From positions 744,001-808,000 of the forward strand of contig NZ_FXWP01000009.1 in NCBI RefSeq assembly GCF_900184035.1: DNA of 64,000 bases, given 5' to 3'. Under the pieces are notes generated by a model. It saw only the letters and a list, made by a program, of their open reading frames with translations. It searched no databases and was not told the DNA's origin. The DNA is from Kosakonia pseudosacchari. GTDB lineage: Bacteria > Pseudomonadota > Gammaproteobacteria > Enterobacterales > Enterobacteriaceae. Shown here piece by piece: positions 34,374-44,140 of the stretch. The position numbers and the translations under genes were made by a program. The first letter of the stretch is position 1; each line of letters begins with the position of its first letter.

Positions 34374-35021
34374 GTGAAACTCTACATTTACGATCACTGC
34401 CCGTTCTGCGTTAAAGCCCGCATGATTTTCGGCCTTAAGAACATCCCCGTCGAACTCAAGATCCTGCTCAATGATGACGAAGCCACACCCACAAAAATGA
34501 TTGGCCAGAAAATGGCGCCGATCCTGCAAAAAGACGATAGCCGTTATCTGCCGGAGAGCATGGACATTGTGCATTATGTCGATAAGCTCGACGGCAAACC
34601 GCTACTAACCGGGAAACAAAACCCGAAAGTGGAAGAGTGGCTGCGTAAGGTGAATGGCTACGTTAATAAGCTGTTGATCCCGCGCTTCGCGAAATCGGCG
34701 TTTGATGAATTTTCCACGCCGCAGGCGCGGGCCTATTTTGTTGCCAAAAAGGAGGCGGCGATGGGTAGTTTTGCCGAGCACCTCGCCCACTCTGCGGGGC
34801 TGGCGAAAAATATCAGCGACGATTTACGCACACTGGATAAATTAATCGTGCAGCCCAACGCGGTGAACGGAGAACTCTCCGATGATGATATTCATCTCTT
34901 CCCGTTGCTGCGTAACCTGACAATCGTGAGCGGTATCAACTGGCCCAGCCGGGTTGCAGCATACCGTGACAACATGGCGAAACAGACACAAATTAACGTG
35001 CTGTCATCGATGGCTATTTAA
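34374..35021 (+). CDS. grxB: Glutaredoxin 2 (GTG start)
   Basis: GST-fold glutaredoxin (215 aa) that reduces disulphides with glutathione. The active site CPFC is at residues 9-12 (CPYC in E. coli), and the cis-Pro region is MAPILQKDDSRYLPES. The start is GTG at 34374, placed 4 bp after a strong GGAGGA; it gives MKLYIYDHCPFC, whereas the ATG 10 codons upstream does not fit the family. It follows mdtH after 65 bp. Confidence 0.96.
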   Translation: MKLYIYDHCPFCVKARMIFGLKNIPVELKILLNDDEATPTKMIGQKMAPILQKDDSRYLPESMDIVHYVDKLDGKPLLTGKQNPKVEEWLRKVNGYVNKLLIPRFAKSAFDEFSTPQARAYFVAKKEAAMGSFAEHLAHSAGLAKNISDDLRTLDKLIVQPNAVNGELSDDDIHLFPLLRNLTIVSGINWPSRVAAYRDNMAKQTQINVLSSMAI

Positions 35022-35027
35022 CCGCCT

Positions 35028-35055
35028 GTGACGGAAGCGTGCCCGCTTCCGTCAC
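35028..35055 (+). terminator. grxB terminator hairpin
   Basis: Perfect 12-bp stem (GTGACGGAAGCG/CGCTTCCGTCAC) with a TGCC loop, 6 bp past the grxB stop. The following U tract is weak (GCCTTTCAGCTTTTT). Confidence 0.7.
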
Positions 35056-35144
35056 GCCTTTCAGCTTTTTCCGCTGGCCTTTATTGAACGTGTGTCGCAT
35101 GCTACGCCCCTGCGTCGTAGCATGGCGATCACGTTGAGGAATTC

Positions 35145-35705
35145 ATGAAGAGAATCATTTTTGCCGCAGCACTACTGTTGAGCGGCGTGCTGGTGGGGTG
35201 CAATCAACTGACCCAATATTCGATCAGCGAACAGGAGATTAACCAGGCGCTACAAAAGCGTAATGACTTCGCCAAAGACATCGGCGTGCCTGGCGTTGCC
35301 GACGCCCATATTGTGCTGAATAATCTGGCCAGTGAAATCGGTCGTGAAGAACCCAATAAAATCACGCTGACCGGCGATGCGAATCTGGATATGACCTCGC
35401 TATTTGGCAACCAGAAAGCCATCATCAAATTGAAACTCAAAGCGTTGCCGGTGTTTGATAAAGAAAAAGGCGCGATTTACCTGCAAGAGATGGAAGTGGT
35501 TAACGCCACCGTGACGCCGGAAAAAATGCAGACTGTGTTACAAACACTGATGCCCTATCTAAATCAATCGCTACGCAACTACTTTAACCAACGCCCTGCT
35601 TATGTGCTGAAAGAAGACAGCAGCAAAGGCGAGGCGCTGGCGAAAAAATATGCCAAAGGGATTGAGGTGAAACCGGGTGAAATTATCATCCCCCTCACTG
35701 ACTAA
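35145..35705 (+). CDS. yceB: Lipoprotein YceB (DUF1439)
   Basis: Predicted outer-membrane lipoprotein of 186 aa. The lipobox LVGC ends at Cys19. The mature part is a single DUF1439 domain of the bactericidal/lipid-binding (TULIP-like) kind; its role is unknown. It is monocistronic, with its own terminator. Confidence 0.93.
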   Translation: MKRIIFAAALLLSGVLVGCNQLTQYSISEQEINQALQKRNDFAKDIGVPGVADAHIVLNNLASEIGREEPNKITLTGDANLDMTSLFGNQKAIIKLKLKALPVFDKEKGAIYLQEMEVVNATVTPEKMQTVLQTLMPYLNQSLRNYFNQRPAYVLKEDSSKGEALAKKYAKGIEVKPGEIIIPLTD

Positions 35706-35712
35706 ATAACAG

Positions 35713-35734
35713 GGCGCCGTGAGCGCCTTTTTTT
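35713..35734 (+). terminator. yceB terminator
   Basis: GGCGC/GCGCC stem with a 5-nt loop followed by seven T residues, 8 bp past the yceB stop. Confidence 0.8.
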
Positions 35735-35750
35735 CAGGAAAAGGATGCAA

Positions 35751-35766
35751 ACGAAAACGTTTCCGC
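35751..35766 (+). promoter_or_regulatory. PurR operator of pyrC
   Basis: ACGAAAACGTTTCCGC matches the PurR consensus ACGCAAACGTTTGCGT at 13 of 16 positions, keeping the AAACGTTT core. E. coli pyrC is repressed by PurR from the same place. It overlaps the region just upstream of the TATTCT -10 (35768-35773). Confidence 0.75.
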
Positions 35767-35774
35767 TTATTCTT

Positions 35775-35817
35775 AGTGCCCGGCAAAAAACACCTGTTTC
35801 TCACCAGCCGGAGCACT
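35775..35817 (+). promoter_or_regulatory. pyrC leader hairpin hiding the ribosome site
   Basis: AGTGCCCGGC (35775-35784) pairs with GCCGG-A-GCACT (35807-35817), one bulged A, and covers the GGAG site just before the pyrC start. This is the known E. coli/Salmonella pyrC switch: with high CTP, transcripts begin at a C and carry the full 5' arm, so the ribosome site is masked; with low CTP they start at a G slightly downstream and stay open. Confidence 0.8.
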
Positions 35818-35820
35818 CCA

Positions 35821-36864
35821 ATGACCCAACCCCAGGTTTTGAAAATCCGCCGTCCTGACGACTGGCATGTCCATTTACGTGATGGCGAAATGCTAAAAAC
35901 CGTGGTGCCGTGGACCAGCGAAACTTACGCCCGCGCCATTGTCATGCCGAACCTTGCTCCCCCTGTCACCACCGTGGATGCGGCTATCGCCTACCGCCAG
36001 CGTATTCTTGACGCCGTGCCCGCCGGGCATGATTTTACGCCATTAATGACCTGCTACCTGACCGACAGCCTGAACGCCGATGAAGTCGAACGCGGTTTTA
36101 ACGAGCGGGTATTTACGGCAGCGAAACTCTACCCGGCGAATGCCACGACCAACTCCAGCCATGGTGTTACCAGCATTGATGCGATTATGCCGGTACTGGA
36201 ACGAATGGAAAAACTGGGCATGCCGCTGCTGGTGCATGGTGAAGTGACGCACGCAGATATCGATATTTTCGATCGAGAAGCGCGATTTATCGAAACGGTC
36301 ATGGAACCGCTGCGCCAGCGTCTGCCGGGGCTGAAAGTGGTGTTTGAGCATATTACGACCAAAGATGCCGCAGACTATGTGCGCGAAGGCAACGAGCTGC
36401 TGGCCGCGACTATCACGCCCCAGCACTTGATGTTTAACCGTAATCATATGCTGGTCGGTGGTGTACGCCCTCACTTGTACTGCCTGCCGATCCTGAAGCG
36501 CAATGTTCACCAGCAGGCGCTGCGCGAGCTGGTTGCCAGCGGTTTTAGTCGCGCGTTTCTCGGTACGGACTCCGCGCCGCATGCGCGTCATCGTAAAGAG
36601 GCCAGTTGCGGCTGCGCCGGTTGTTTCAATGCCCCCACCGCACTTGGCAGTTATGCAACCGTATTTGAAGAGATGAATGCTCTCCAGCATTTTGAAGCGT
36701 TCAGTTCGGTCAACGGACCGCGATTCTATGGCTTACCGGTGAACGAAACGTTTGTTGAGCTGGTGCGTGAAGAGAGCCTGGTGCCAGAGGCGATTGCGCT
36801 GCCGGAAGATTCGCTGGTGCCGTTCCTCGCAGGTGAAACCGTGCGCTGGCGCATTAAGCAATAA
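35821..36864 (+). CDS. pyrC: Dihydroorotase
   Basis: Zinc amidohydrolase (347 aa; E. coli 348) that closes carbamoyl-aspartate to dihydroorotate in pyrimidine synthesis. Metal ligands are seen in [10 protein letters not shown] (residues 13-22), the carboxylated-Lys region AAKLYP, HGE, EHITT and GTDSAPH. The start at 35821 gives [12 protein letters not shown]; the frame is open upstream only because the leader lacks stops. Confidence 0.97.
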   Translation: MTQPQVLKIRRPDDWHVHLRDGEMLKTVVPWTSETYARAIVMPNLAPPVTTVDAAIAYRQRILDAVPAGHDFTPLMTCYLTDSLNADEVERGFNERVFTAAKLYPANATTNSSHGVTSIDAIMPVLERMEKLGMPLLVHGEVTHADIDIFDREARFIETVMEPLRQRLPGLKVVFEHITTKDAADYVREGNELLAATITPQHLMFNRNHMLVGGVRPHLYCLPILKRNVHQQALRELVASGFSRAFLGTDSAPHARHRKEASCGCAGCFNAPTALGSYATVFEEMNALQHFEAFSSVNGPRFYGLPVNETFVELVREESLVPEAIALPEDSLVPFLAGETVRWRIKQ

Positions 36865-36906
36865 ATAAAAAAATTACCGCTCCCTGTTGTAATAGTTTTC
36901 GCTTAA

Positions 36907-36922
36907 CTGTATAAACATACAG
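36907..36922 (+). promoter_or_regulatory. LexA box of dinI
   Basis: CTGT-N8-ACAG (CTGTATAAACATACAG), an excellent SOS box, lies 21 bp upstream of the dinI start. Confidence 0.9.
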
Positions 36923-36943
36923 TAAATTACACAGGGGGCTATT

Positions 36944-37189
36944 ATGCGCATTGAAGTGACTATCGCCAAAACCACACCCTTACCGCCTGGCGCTGTTGAT
37001 GCGCTGGCGGGCGAGTTATCTCGTCGTCTGAACAATTGTTACCCCGATCGCGAAAACAAAATTACGGTTCGCTACGCCGCAGCAAATAATCTTTCGGTTT
37101 TGGGCGGCGCAAAAGAAGATAAAGATCGCATAACTGAAATTTTGCAGGAAACCTGGGAAAGCGCCGACGACTGGTTTATCACCGACTAA
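36944..37189 (+). CDS. dinI: DNA damage-inducible protein I
   Basis: Small acidic protein (81 aa) that binds and stabilises RecA filaments and tunes the SOS response. The ENKITVRYAAANNLSVLGGAKEDKD core and the C-terminal helix with DDWF are the family pattern. The LexA box and a GGGGG-type ribosome site lie directly upstream. Confidence 0.96.
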   Translation: MRIEVTIAKTTPLPPGAVDALAGELSRRLNNCYPDRENKITVRYAAANNLSVLGGAKEDKDRITEILQETWESADDWFITD

Positions 37190-37213
37190 TTTTTCTTTAA
37201 GTTTGTGCTTATT

Positions 37214-37237
37214 GCCGGGTCGCCCCGGCTTTTTTTG
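37214..37237 (+). terminator. dinI terminator
   Basis: Stem GCCGGG/CCCGGC with a 4-nt loop followed by seven T residues, 25 bp past dinI. Confidence 0.85.
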
Positions 37238-37466
37238 TTGTTTTTTTAAGCGCAATCCTGGTGCAGCGCTTTTTTAATAAAAATATATGGTTAAGAGCCC
37301 GTTTTCTTATTCAAAAAAATCTAACGGTCGAAAAAACATGTTGCAGAGTGTTTAATTATTCGATCTACTCCCCCACTTGTTGGTATACTGAAAAAGCTTC
37401 AAAAAAAACACGCATTGAACCTCAAGAGTCGTTGTCTAATTAAACACGCCAATAAAGGGGGTTATG

Positions 37467-37721
37467 ATGGTAAAGAATAATGAAGTCATCCAGACCCATC
37501 CACTGGTCGGATGGGACATCAGCACCGTGGATAGCTACGACGCACTGATGCTCCGGTTGCACTACCAGACCCCAAACAGAGCCGCTCAGGAAGAGACCGA
37601 AGTCGGCCAGACGTTGTGGTTAACGACCGATGTTGCCCGCCAGTTTATTTCGATACTCGAAGCGGGCATTGCCAAGATTGAATCGGGCGACTACCAGGAA
37701 GATGAGTATCGCAGGCATTAG
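37467..37721 (+). CDS. bssS: Biofilm formation regulator BssS
   Basis: Conserved 84-aa protein reported to affect biofilm formation and indole/AI-2 signalling in E. coli; its mechanism is unknown. The sequence NNEVIQTHPLVGWDIS through QTLWLTTDVARQFIS is nearly that of E. coli. ATG at 37467 was preferred to the adjacent ATG at 37464 because it gives the E. coli length and better spacing to AAGGGGG. TATACT at 37384-37389 is a possible -10. The 275 bp between dinI and bssS otherwise hold only the dinI terminator and AT-rich sequence. Confidence 0.94.
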   Translation: MVKNNEVIQTHPLVGWDISTVDSYDALMLRLHYQTPNRAAQEETEVGQTLWLTTDVARQFISILEAGIAKIESGDYQEDEYRRH

Positions 37722-37746
37722 TGATAATGCGCTATATAGACTCAAC

Positions 37747-37770
37747 AGGCACCCTTGTGGTGCCTTTCTT
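37747..37770 (+). terminator. bssS terminator
   Basis: AGGCACC/GGTGCCT stem, 5-nt loop, then TTTCTTATTTCT. Confidence 0.75.
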
Positions 37771-37841
37771 ATTTCTGTCCTTGTATAACGTTCCCAGGTT
37801 AATTACCCTCCTGAACACGCATTTGCCTGGAGAACACCACC

Positions 37842-38960
37842 ATGAAATACGATCTCATTATTATTGGCAGCGGCTCTGTCGGCGCAGCGGCAGGCTATTA
37901 CGCCACGCTAAGCGGGCTGAATGTGCTGATGACCGATGCTCACCTGCCGCCCCATCAGGAAGGCAGCCACCACGGTGATACGCGTTTAATGCGCCACGCT
38001 TACGGCGAAGGCGAAAAATATGTTCCGCTGGTGCTGCGTGCGCAACAGTTGTGGGAGCAACTGGCGGCTGAAAGTGGCGAAGCGGTGTTTGACCGCACAG
38101 GCGTTGTCAATATCGGCCCGGCGGATTCCGCTTTTTTGGTTAACGTCGCGCAAAGCGCAGCGCAGTGGCAGCTGGCCGTCGAAAAACTCGATGCCCCGTC
38201 ACTGATGGCGCGCTGGCCAGAAATCCGCGTACCCGACAATTACATCGGCCTGTTTGAAACCGACTCCGGTGTACTGCGTAGCGAACAGGCGGTAAAAACC
38301 TGGATCCGTCTTGCCAAAGAGGCGGGCTGCGCTCAGCTGTTCAATTGCCCGGTCACCGCGCTGCATCATCATGATGACGGCATCAGCATCGATACCCAGG
38401 AAGGGATATTCCACGGTAAAAAAGTGCTTGTCAGCGCGGGAACATGGGTGCAAAAACTGCTGCCTGAGCTCCCGATACAACCGGTGCGCAAAGTTTTTGC
38501 ATGGTTCCAGGCCGATGGTCGCTACAGCACCAAGAACAAATTTCCGGCGTTTACTGGCGAAATGCCCAATGGCGACCAGTATTACGGCTTTCCGGCGGAA
38601 GATAATGAATTAAAAATCGGCCGTCACAACGGCGGGCAGCTTATCAGCGAAGCGCAGCAGCGTAAGCCGTTTGGTGAAGAACCGGGAGATGGTTCCGAAT
38701 GTTTCGCTTTTCTGCGCCAGTTTCTGCCAGGCATCGGTGGATGTTTGTACGGTGCATCCTGCACCTACGATAACTCTCCTGATGAAGACTTTATTATTGA
38801 TACGCTGCCGGGCTTCCCGGACACACTGATTGTCACAGGCCTGAGCGGACACGGTTTTAAATTTGCGCCAGTGCTGGGTGAAATTGCCTGTGAATTTGCC
38901 CACGGCAAAAGCTCGAAGTTTGATTTACAACCTTTCTCACTTTCCCGCTTTGCCGGGTAA
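37842..38960 (+). CDS. solA: N-methyl-L-tryptophan oxidase
   Basis: Flavoenzyme of the monomeric sarcosine oxidase family (372 aa) that oxidatively demethylates N-methyl-tryptophan and related amino acids. The FAD Rossmann motif is [13 protein letters not shown] at residues 9-21, and the Cys in [14 protein letters not shown] is the expected site of covalent FAD attachment. It is alone on its transcript; a short gene for YceO follows. Confidence 0.95.
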   Translation: MKYDLIIIGSGSVGAAAGYYATLSGLNVLMTDAHLPPHQEGSHHGDTRLMRHAYGEGEKYVPLVLRAQQLWEQLAAESGEAVFDRTGVVNIGPADSAFLVNVAQSAAQWQLAVEKLDAPSLMARWPEIRVPDNYIGLFETDSGVLRSEQAVKTWIRLAKEAGCAQLFNCPVTALHHHDDGISIDTQEGIFHGKKVLVSAGTWVQKLLPELPIQPVRKVFAWFQADGRYSTKNKFPAFTGEMPNGDQYYGFPAEDNELKIGRHNGGQLISEAQQRKPFGEEPGDGSECFAFLRQFLPGIGGCLYGASCTYDNSPDEDFIIDTLPGFPDTLIVTGLSGHGFKFAPVLGEIACEFAHGKSSKFDLQPFSLSRFAG

Positions 38961-39011
38961 ACCTTCCACGGCCTCATTCGGGGCCGCTTAATGCAGCTTT
39001 GCGGAGAGAAT

Positions 39012-39128
39012 ATGCGCCGTCTGTTTCATTTCTTAATAAATAACGTACGTGAACATTTGATGCTTTATATTGCGCTGTGGCTACTTATCGCACTGATCGA
39101 TATTATCTATATCGTATGGGCGCCCTGA
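39012..39128 (+). CDS. yceO: Small membrane protein YceO
   Basis: A 38-aa protein, [20 protein letters not shown]..., with one hydrophobic helix (about residues 17-36). It matches the last 38 residues of E. coli YceO (46 aa) and sits in the same place between solA and yceJ. GGAGAG lies 5 bp upstream of the ATG. The extra N-terminal residues of the E. coli annotation have no good counterpart here, supporting the shorter start. Function unknown. Confidence 0.8.
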   Translation: MRRLFHFLINNVREHLMLYIALWLLIALIDIIYIVWAP

Positions 39129-39388
39129 AAAACACTGACAAAAACTGACATAGCTTTATAAAAATATATTTTCAGGACAGAATATTTAAACATCGCTATC
39201 GCAACAAAAGCTTAATAAATTCATGACTTACCCCTACAATCAACCTAATGTTCTGAATATTATTTAGCAAAGTCATTCAAAAAAGATGATATAGAAAAAA
39301 TAACAATTCAAAATCGTAATTTTGAGTTGCAATATTGTTTCTCTCCCGCCATTTTAATTTAACCAGTTATTAACCACGATTAACAATT
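39129..39388 (+). other. AT-rich gap upstream of yceJ
   Basis: 260 bp without a gene, clearly richer in A+T than its surroundings, with runs such as AAAAATATATTTT and GAATATTATTTAG. It should hold the yceJI promoter. No clear operator or terminator was recognised; the composition fits an H-NS-bound promoter, which is a guess. Confidence 0.4.
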
Positions 39389-39955
39389 ATGCCATTTCGC
39401 AATTCACCTGAGCGCTACGGCGCCGTTTCCATTGTTCTGCACTGGCTGGTGGCCATTGTGGTTTATGGTATGTTCGCGTTGGGTCTGTGGATGGTGACGC
39501 TGAGCTATTACGACGGTTGGTATCATAAAGCGCCTGAGCTACATAAGAGCATCGGCATTTTGCTCATGCTTGGCCTCGTGTTCCGGGTAGTCTGGCGTTT
39601 TCTTTCCCCTCCGCCGAAGCCGCTTGCCAGTTATTCACGGCTGACGCATATCAGCGCTGTCTTCGTCCATATCGCGCTCTATTTGCTGTTGTTCGGCATT
39701 CTTTTCAGCGGCTATTTGATCTCCACAGCCGACGGTAAACCCATCAGCGTTTTCGGGCTGTTCGAGATACCCGCAACGCTTGCCGATGCCGGTTCGCAAG
39801 CCGACCTGGCAGGAAGTATTCACCTCTGGCTGGCATGGAGTGTAGTCGTGCTGTCCGTTTTACATGGCCTTGCCGCCGTTAAACACCATTTCATCGATAA
39901 AGACGTCACTCTCAAGCGCATGCTGGGAAAATCGTCGCCTGACTCTGGAGCATAA
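39389..39955 (+). CDS. yceJ: Cytochrome b561 family protein YceJ
   Basis: Four-helix diheme b-type cytochrome of the inner membrane (188 aa), probably passing electrons from quinol to an unknown acceptor. Histidines in [27 protein letters not shown] and [12 protein letters not shown] are candidate heme ligands. It overlaps no gene but ends 1 bp before yceI, so the two are one operon; the linked periplasmic lipid-binding protein suggests quinone or isoprenoid chemistry. Confidence 0.94.
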   Translation: MPFRNSPERYGAVSIVLHWLVAIVVYGMFALGLWMVTLSYYDGWYHKAPELHKSIGILLMLGLVFRVVWRFLSPPPKPLASYSRLTHISAVFVHIALYLLLFGILFSGYLISTADGKPISVFGLFEIPATLADAGSQADLAGSIHLWLAWSVVVLSVLHGLAAVKHHFIDKDVTLKRMLGKSSPDSGA

Positions 39956-39956
39956 T

Positions 39957-40532
39957 ATGAAGAAAATCCTGCCGGGACTCGCTCTCGCTTCGCTGCTGTT
40001 TACTACGGGTTCTGCTATCGCTGCAGACTACAAAATTGATAAAGAGGGTCAACACGCCTTCGTTAATTTCCGTATCCAGCACCTCGGTTATAGCTGGCTC
40101 TATGGCACGTTTAAAGATTTCGGCGGGACGTTTAGCTTCGACGAAGCCAACCCGGCCTCTGACAAAGTCAACGTAACCATTAACACTAACAGTGTCGATA
40201 CCAACCATGCAGAGCGTGATAAACACTTGCGCAGTGCTGAGTTCCTGAATGTGGCGAAATTCCCGCAGGCAACCTTTACCTCAACAGAGGTGAAAAAAGC
40301 GGGTGACGGGCTGGATATCACCGGCAACCTGACGCTGAATGGCGTAACCAAACCGGTGGTGCTGGCGGCGAAACTGATGGGTCAGGGCAACGATCCGTGG
40401 GGCGGCGTGCGCGCAGGCTTTGAAGCTTCCGGCAAAATTAAGCTGAAAGATTTTAATATCACCACCGATCTGGGCCCGGCGTCGCAGGACGTTGAACTGA
40501 TTATTTCCGTGGAAGGCGTGCGTCAGAAGTAA
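39957..40532 (+). CDS. yceI: Periplasmic polyisoprenoid-binding protein YceI
   Basis: Lipocalin-like protein (191 aa, E. coli length). The signal peptide ends near residue 22 (GSAIAA). The mature barrel carries the conserved [20 protein letters not shown] segment that lines the isoprenoid pocket. The start at 39957 gives [12 protein letters not shown]. It is induced by base and osmotic stress in E. coli. Its product is periplasmic and its partner is likely YceJ. Confidence 0.95.
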   Translation: MKKILPGLALASLLFTTGSAIAADYKIDKEGQHAFVNFRIQHLGYSWLYGTFKDFGGTFSFDEANPASDKVNVTINTNSVDTNHAERDKHLRSAEFLNVAKFPQATFTSTEVKKAGDGLDITGNLTLNGVTKPVVLAAKLMGQGNDPWGGVRAGFEASGKIKLKDFNITTDLGPASQDVELIISVEGVRQK

Positions 40533-40539
40533 GATTACG

Positions 40540-40559
40540 GGAGAGGGGCAGCCCTCTCC
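40540..40559. terminator. Hairpin between convergent yceI and trhO
   Basis: GGAGAGGG/CCCTCTCC stem with a 4-nt loop, lacking a long T tract on either side; a weak bidirectional terminator. Confidence 0.55.
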
Positions 40560-40566
40560 TCAGCTT

Positions 40567-41616
40567 TTATTCCGGATCCGGAATGCCCAGTTTGGTATTC
40601 AGGCGACCACGGGATTTGTTAAAGATTTTGTTGCCATTCTCCCGACCGGCGCGACGTTTACGCTGCTCTTCTTCCGGTAGTGCGCTCTCTTCTTTACACA
40701 GCTCACTGCAGCAACCGTTAAATTTCTCAGCACAGGCCGGACACTGAATAAACAGCAAATGGCAGCCGTCATTACGACAGTTGGTATGGGAATCGCAGGG
40801 CGTGCCGCACTGGTGGCAGTGGGCAATAACGTCATCAGAAATGCGCTCGCCCATACGCTCGTCAAACACAAAGTTTTTGCCGATAAAACGTACCGGTAAG
40901 CCCTGTTCGCGTGCGCGGCGCGCATATTCGATAATGCCGCCTTCGATATGCCACACTTTATTGAAGCCGTTATGCTTCATCCAGGCGCTCGCTTTCTCGC
41001 AGCGGATACCGCCGGTGCAGTACATAACGATTTTCTTATCTTTATGTTCCTGCATCATTTCGACCGCTTTCGGTAACTGCTCGCGGAACGTATCCGCCGG
41101 GATCTCCAGCGCACCGGCGAAATGCCCGACTTCATATTCGTAGTGATTACGCATATCAATGAAAACCGCATCAGGATCGTCGAGCATGGCGTTCACTTCC
41201 GCCGCTTTCAGATAATCCCCCACATCGCTGGCGTCAAAACTCTCATCTTCAATACCGTCGGCAACAATCCTGTCGCGAACTTTCATGCGCAGCACCCAGA
41301 AGGATTTACCGTCATCATCAATCGCGATATTTAAACGCAGGCCGTCAAGCGCCGGATCGAATGCATAAAGCGCCTGGCGAAAGGCGTCGAATTTGCTCTG
41401 TGGCACGCTGATTTGCGCATTGATACCTTCATGAGCAAGGTAAATGCGGCCAAATACATTCAGTTGGCTAAGCGTCTGATAAAGCGCGTCGCGCGTGGCT
41501 TGCGGGTTAATAATCGAGAAATATTTATAGAACGAGACGGTCACGCGCGGTTCCGTTTCCGCGAGCATTCGCGCCTTCAGCTCATCATTAGAGATGCGGT
41601 TGTGTAACACTGGCAT
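40567..41616 (-). CDS. trhO: tRNA uridine(34) hydroxylase TrhO
   Basis: Rhodanese-domain enzyme (349 aa, formerly YceA) that adds oxygen to U34 of certain tRNAs on the way to cmo5U. The N-terminal acylphosphatase-like UPF0176 domain is followed by a rhodanese domain with active-site Cys in [12 protein letters not shown] and then a Cys-rich metal-binding tail ([18 protein letters not shown]). The start at 41616 matches the E. coli N-terminus [11 protein letters not shown]; the open frame upstream has no homology. Confidence 0.95.
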   Translation of the reverse strand: MPVLHNRISNDELKARMLAETEPRVTVSFYKYFSIINPQATRDALYQTLSQLNVFGRIYLAHEGINAQISVPQSKFDAFRQALYAFDPALDGLRLNIAIDDDGKSFWVLRMKVRDRIVADGIEDESFDASDVGDYLKAAEVNAMLDDPDAVFIDMRNHYEYEVGHFAGALEIPADTFREQLPKAVEMMQEHKDKKIVMYCTGGIRCEKASAWMKHNGFNKVWHIEGGIIEYARRAREQGLPVRFIGKNFVFDERMGERISDDVIAHCHQCGTPCDSHTNCRNDGCHLLFIQCPACAEKFNGCCSELCKEESALPEEEQRKRRAGRENGNKIFNKSRGRLNTKLGIPDPE

Positions 41617-41833
41617 GGTGTACGTGTCCTGCAAAGTTAGGGGTGAAAAAACGGCGGCATCATAAAGCAAATACTGATAATTTACATCCACACATTTTGC
41701 GCTACATTTTTTCTCATTCTAATGATTACGACGCAACAATTCCTGACAAAACAGGCATTCTGTGCGCCATGGTTTTGGTTAATTCCGAAAAAATGCGAGA
41801 ATACAGGGAATTGTTGCTTCAAACAGGACAGTC

Positions 41834-42754
41834 ATGACGCATTTACCCAAATTTTCGGCATCGCTGCTGCACCCGCGCTACTGGGCTCTCTGGTTCGGGG
41901 TCGGCATGTTGTGGTTAGTTGTTCAACTCCCCTACCCCGTGATTTACCGCCTCGGCTGTGGCATTGGCCACCTGGCACAGTGCTTGATGAAACGTCGTGT
42001 GCGTATTGCGCAGCGCAACCTTGAACTCTGCTTTCCGCACATGAGCGAAACAGAGCGCCAGAAAATGGTCGCGAAAAATTTTGAATCGGTCGGAATGGGT
42101 TTGATGGAAACCGGCATGGCCTGGTTCTGGTCCGATCGCCGGATGTCACGCTGGATGGAGGTTATCGATTTTGAACATGTCAGGAATGTACAGGCGCAAG
42201 GGCGAGGAATTTTGCTGATCGGCGTACATTTTTTGACGCTGGAAATTGGTGCCCGCATGTTTGGTCTGAACGAGCCTGGTATTGGTGTTTATCGCCCGAA
42301 TGACAATCCGGTTATTGACCTGCTGCAAACCTGGGGTCGCATGCGTTCCAATAAAAGCATGATCGACCGTAAAGATCTCAAAGGTATGATCCGCGCCCTG
42401 AAAGCGGGTGATGTCGTCTGGTACGCGCCCGATCATGACTACGGCCCGCGCGCCAGCGTTTTCGTCCCTTTCTTTGCCGTTAAAGATGCGGCATCCACGT
42501 CCGGAACCTGGATGCTGGCCCGCATGTCCCAGGCCTGTATCGTACCTTTTGTTCCACGCCGTAAACCGGGCGGCAAAGGATACGAACTGATTATTCTCGA
42601 GCCGGAATGTTCCCCTCCACTCGATGACGCAGAAACCACCGCAGCATGGATGAATAAAGTGGTTGAACGCTGCATTATGATGGCACCAGAGCAATATATG
42701 TGGCTGCATCGCCGTTTCAAAACGCGCCCGGAAGGCGTCCCCTCTCGCTACTGA
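41834..42754 (+). CDS. lpxL: Lauroyl-Kdo2-lipid IVA acyltransferase
   Basis: Inner-membrane late acyltransferase of lipid A synthesis (306 aa, E. coli length; old name htrB). An N-terminal anchor helix (about 17-37) precedes the catalytic HxxxxE box in HFLTLE, and the conserved YRPNDNP and PDHDYGPR motifs follow. It is divergent from trhO across 217 bp and closed by a strong terminator. Confidence 0.97.
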   Translation: MTHLPKFSASLLHPRYWALWFGVGMLWLVVQLPYPVIYRLGCGIGHLAQCLMKRRVRIAQRNLELCFPHMSETERQKMVAKNFESVGMGLMETGMAWFWSDRRMSRWMEVIDFEHVRNVQAQGRGILLIGVHFLTLEIGARMFGLNEPGIGVYRPNDNPVIDLLQTWGRMRSNKSMIDRKDLKGMIRALKAGDVVWYAPDHDYGPRASVFVPFFAVKDAASTSGTWMLARMSQACIVPFVPRRKPGGKGYELIILEPECSPPLDDAETTAAWMNKVVERCIMMAPEQYMWLHRRFKTRPEGVPSRY

Positions 42755-42760
42755 ATCGAT

Positions 42761-42790
42761 AAAGAGTCCGCAAATGCGGGCTCTTTTTTT
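42761..42790 (+). terminator. lpxL terminator
   Basis: AAGAGTCCGCA/TGCGGGCTCTT stem (one G-T pair) followed by seven T residues. Confidence 0.85.
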
Positions 42791-42862
42791 GTCATACAAA
42801 CCTGCGCCAGCGCATTGCGGCAATCATAACCTGAGCGCATAATTAGCATGCTTACTATCGAG

Positions 42863-42868
42863 TATAAT
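42863..42868 (+). promoter_or_regulatory. mdtG promoter -10
   Basis: A perfect TATAAT lies 24 bp before the mdtG start, giving a very short leader. No good -35 is found 17 bp upstream, which fits activator dependence; E. coli mdtG is a MarA/SoxS/Rob target. I could not assign a marbox with confidence. Confidence 0.5.
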
Positions 42869-42892
42869 TAATGTGTGCTGTTATGGACGGTT

Positions 42893-44140
42893 ATGTCTCT
42901 CTCTGATGCCCCAATAAACTGGAAGCGTAATCTCACCGTTGCCTGGTTTGGCTGTTTTCTCACCGGCGCGGCGTTTAGCCTGGTGATGCCGTTTATCCCC
43001 CTCTATGTCGAACAGCTTGGCATCACCGATCCCGGCGCGCTCAATATGTGGTCCGGTTTAGTCTTTAGTATCACCTTCCTCTTCTCTGCCATCGCTTCTC
43101 CCTTCTGGGGCGGTCTTGCCGACCGAAAAGGGCGGAAAATCATGCTACTGCGTTCCGCTCTCGGCATGGCGATTGTGATGGCGTTAATGGGGATCGCACA
43201 GCATGTCTGGCAGCTCCTTGTTCTGCGAGCGCTGCTCGGTTTGCTGGGCGGTTTTATCCCCAACGCGAATGCCTTGATCGCCACGCAAATGCCGCGCAAC
43301 AAAAGCGGCTGGGCGCTGGGTACGCTCTCGACGGGAGGTGTTAGCGGCGCGCTGCTTGGCCCGCTGGCCGGTGGTTTGCTGGCCGATACCTGGGGCTTGC
43401 GGATGGTCTTTTTTATTACCGCCTCTGTGCTTTTTATCTGTTTTCTGCTCACCCTACTTTGCATCCGCGAAAATTTCACCCCGGTGGCAAAACGCGAGAT
43501 GTTGCACTTCAAAGAGGTTTTCGCCTCGCTAAAAAGCCCCAAACTGGTGTTGAGCCTGTTCATAACGACCATGATTATCCAGGTAGCGACGGGCTCTATT
43601 GCGCCGATTCTGACACTCTATGTGCGCGATCTTGCCGGAAACGTCAGCAATATTGCCTTTATCAGCGGCATGATTGCCTCCGTGCCTGGCGTCGCGGCAC
43701 TGCTTAGCGCACCTCGGCTGGGCAAATTGGGCGATAAAATCGGCCCGGAGAAAATCCTCGTCGCGGCATTGATAATCTCCGTCTTGCTCCTGCTGCCAAT
43801 GTCACTGGTGCACACTCCCTGGCAACTGGCCATTTTGCGCTTCCTGCTTGGTGCTGCAGACGGTGCGTTGCTTCCTGCGGTGCAAACCTTGCTGGTCTAT
43901 AACTCCACCACGCAAATTGCCGGACGGATATTCAGTTACAACCAGTCATTTCGCGATATCGGTAATGTTACCGGTCCGCTGATGGGCGCGGCGGTCTCGG
44001 CAAGCTACGGTTTTCGCGCGGTGTTTTGCGTGACGGCGGGTGTCGTTCTGTTTAATGCCATTTATTCATGGTACAGTTTACAGCGTCCTGCCCGCCGGGC
44101 GAGAACTGAGGAGACCCGCAGCGTTCAACGCCAGGAGTAA
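42893..44140 (+). CDS. mdtG: Multidrug efflux MFS transporter MdtG
   Basis: Twelve-helix drug:H+ antiporter (415 aa; E. coli 408), tied in E. coli to fosfomycin and deoxycholate tolerance. Motif A is [12 protein letters not shown] near residue 75 and motif C is [16 protein letters not shown] near residue 145. The start at 42893 gives [14 protein letters not shown]; the GTG six codons earlier would include the promoter-proximal leader. Confidence 0.95.
   Translation: MSLSDAPINWKRNLTVAWFGCFLTGAAFSLVMPFIPLYVEQLGITDPGALNMWSGLVFSITFLFSAIASPFWGGLADRKGRKIMLLRSALGMAIVMALMGIAQHVWQLLVLRALLGLLGGFIPNANALIATQMPRNKSGWALGTLSTGGVSGALLGPLAGGLLADTWGLRMVFFITASVLFICFLLTLLCIRENFTPVAKREMLHFKEVFASLKSPKLVLSLFITTMIIQVATGSIAPILTLYVRDLAGNVSNIAFISGMIASVPGVAALLSAPRLGKLGDKIGPEKILVAALIISVLLLLPMSLVHTPWQLAILRFLLGAADGALLPAVQTLLVYNSTTQIAGRIFSYNQSFRDIGNVTGPLMGAAVSASYGFRAVFCVTAGVVLFNAIYSWYSLQRPARRARTEETRSVQRQE

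Noticed and set aside
36043-36690. 215-codon minus-strand frame opposite pyrC
   Set aside because: Antisense to conserved pyrC, no homology seen.
42146-42823. 225-codon minus-strand frame opposite lpxL
   Set aside because: Overlaps the lpxL coding region and terminator; no recognisable family.
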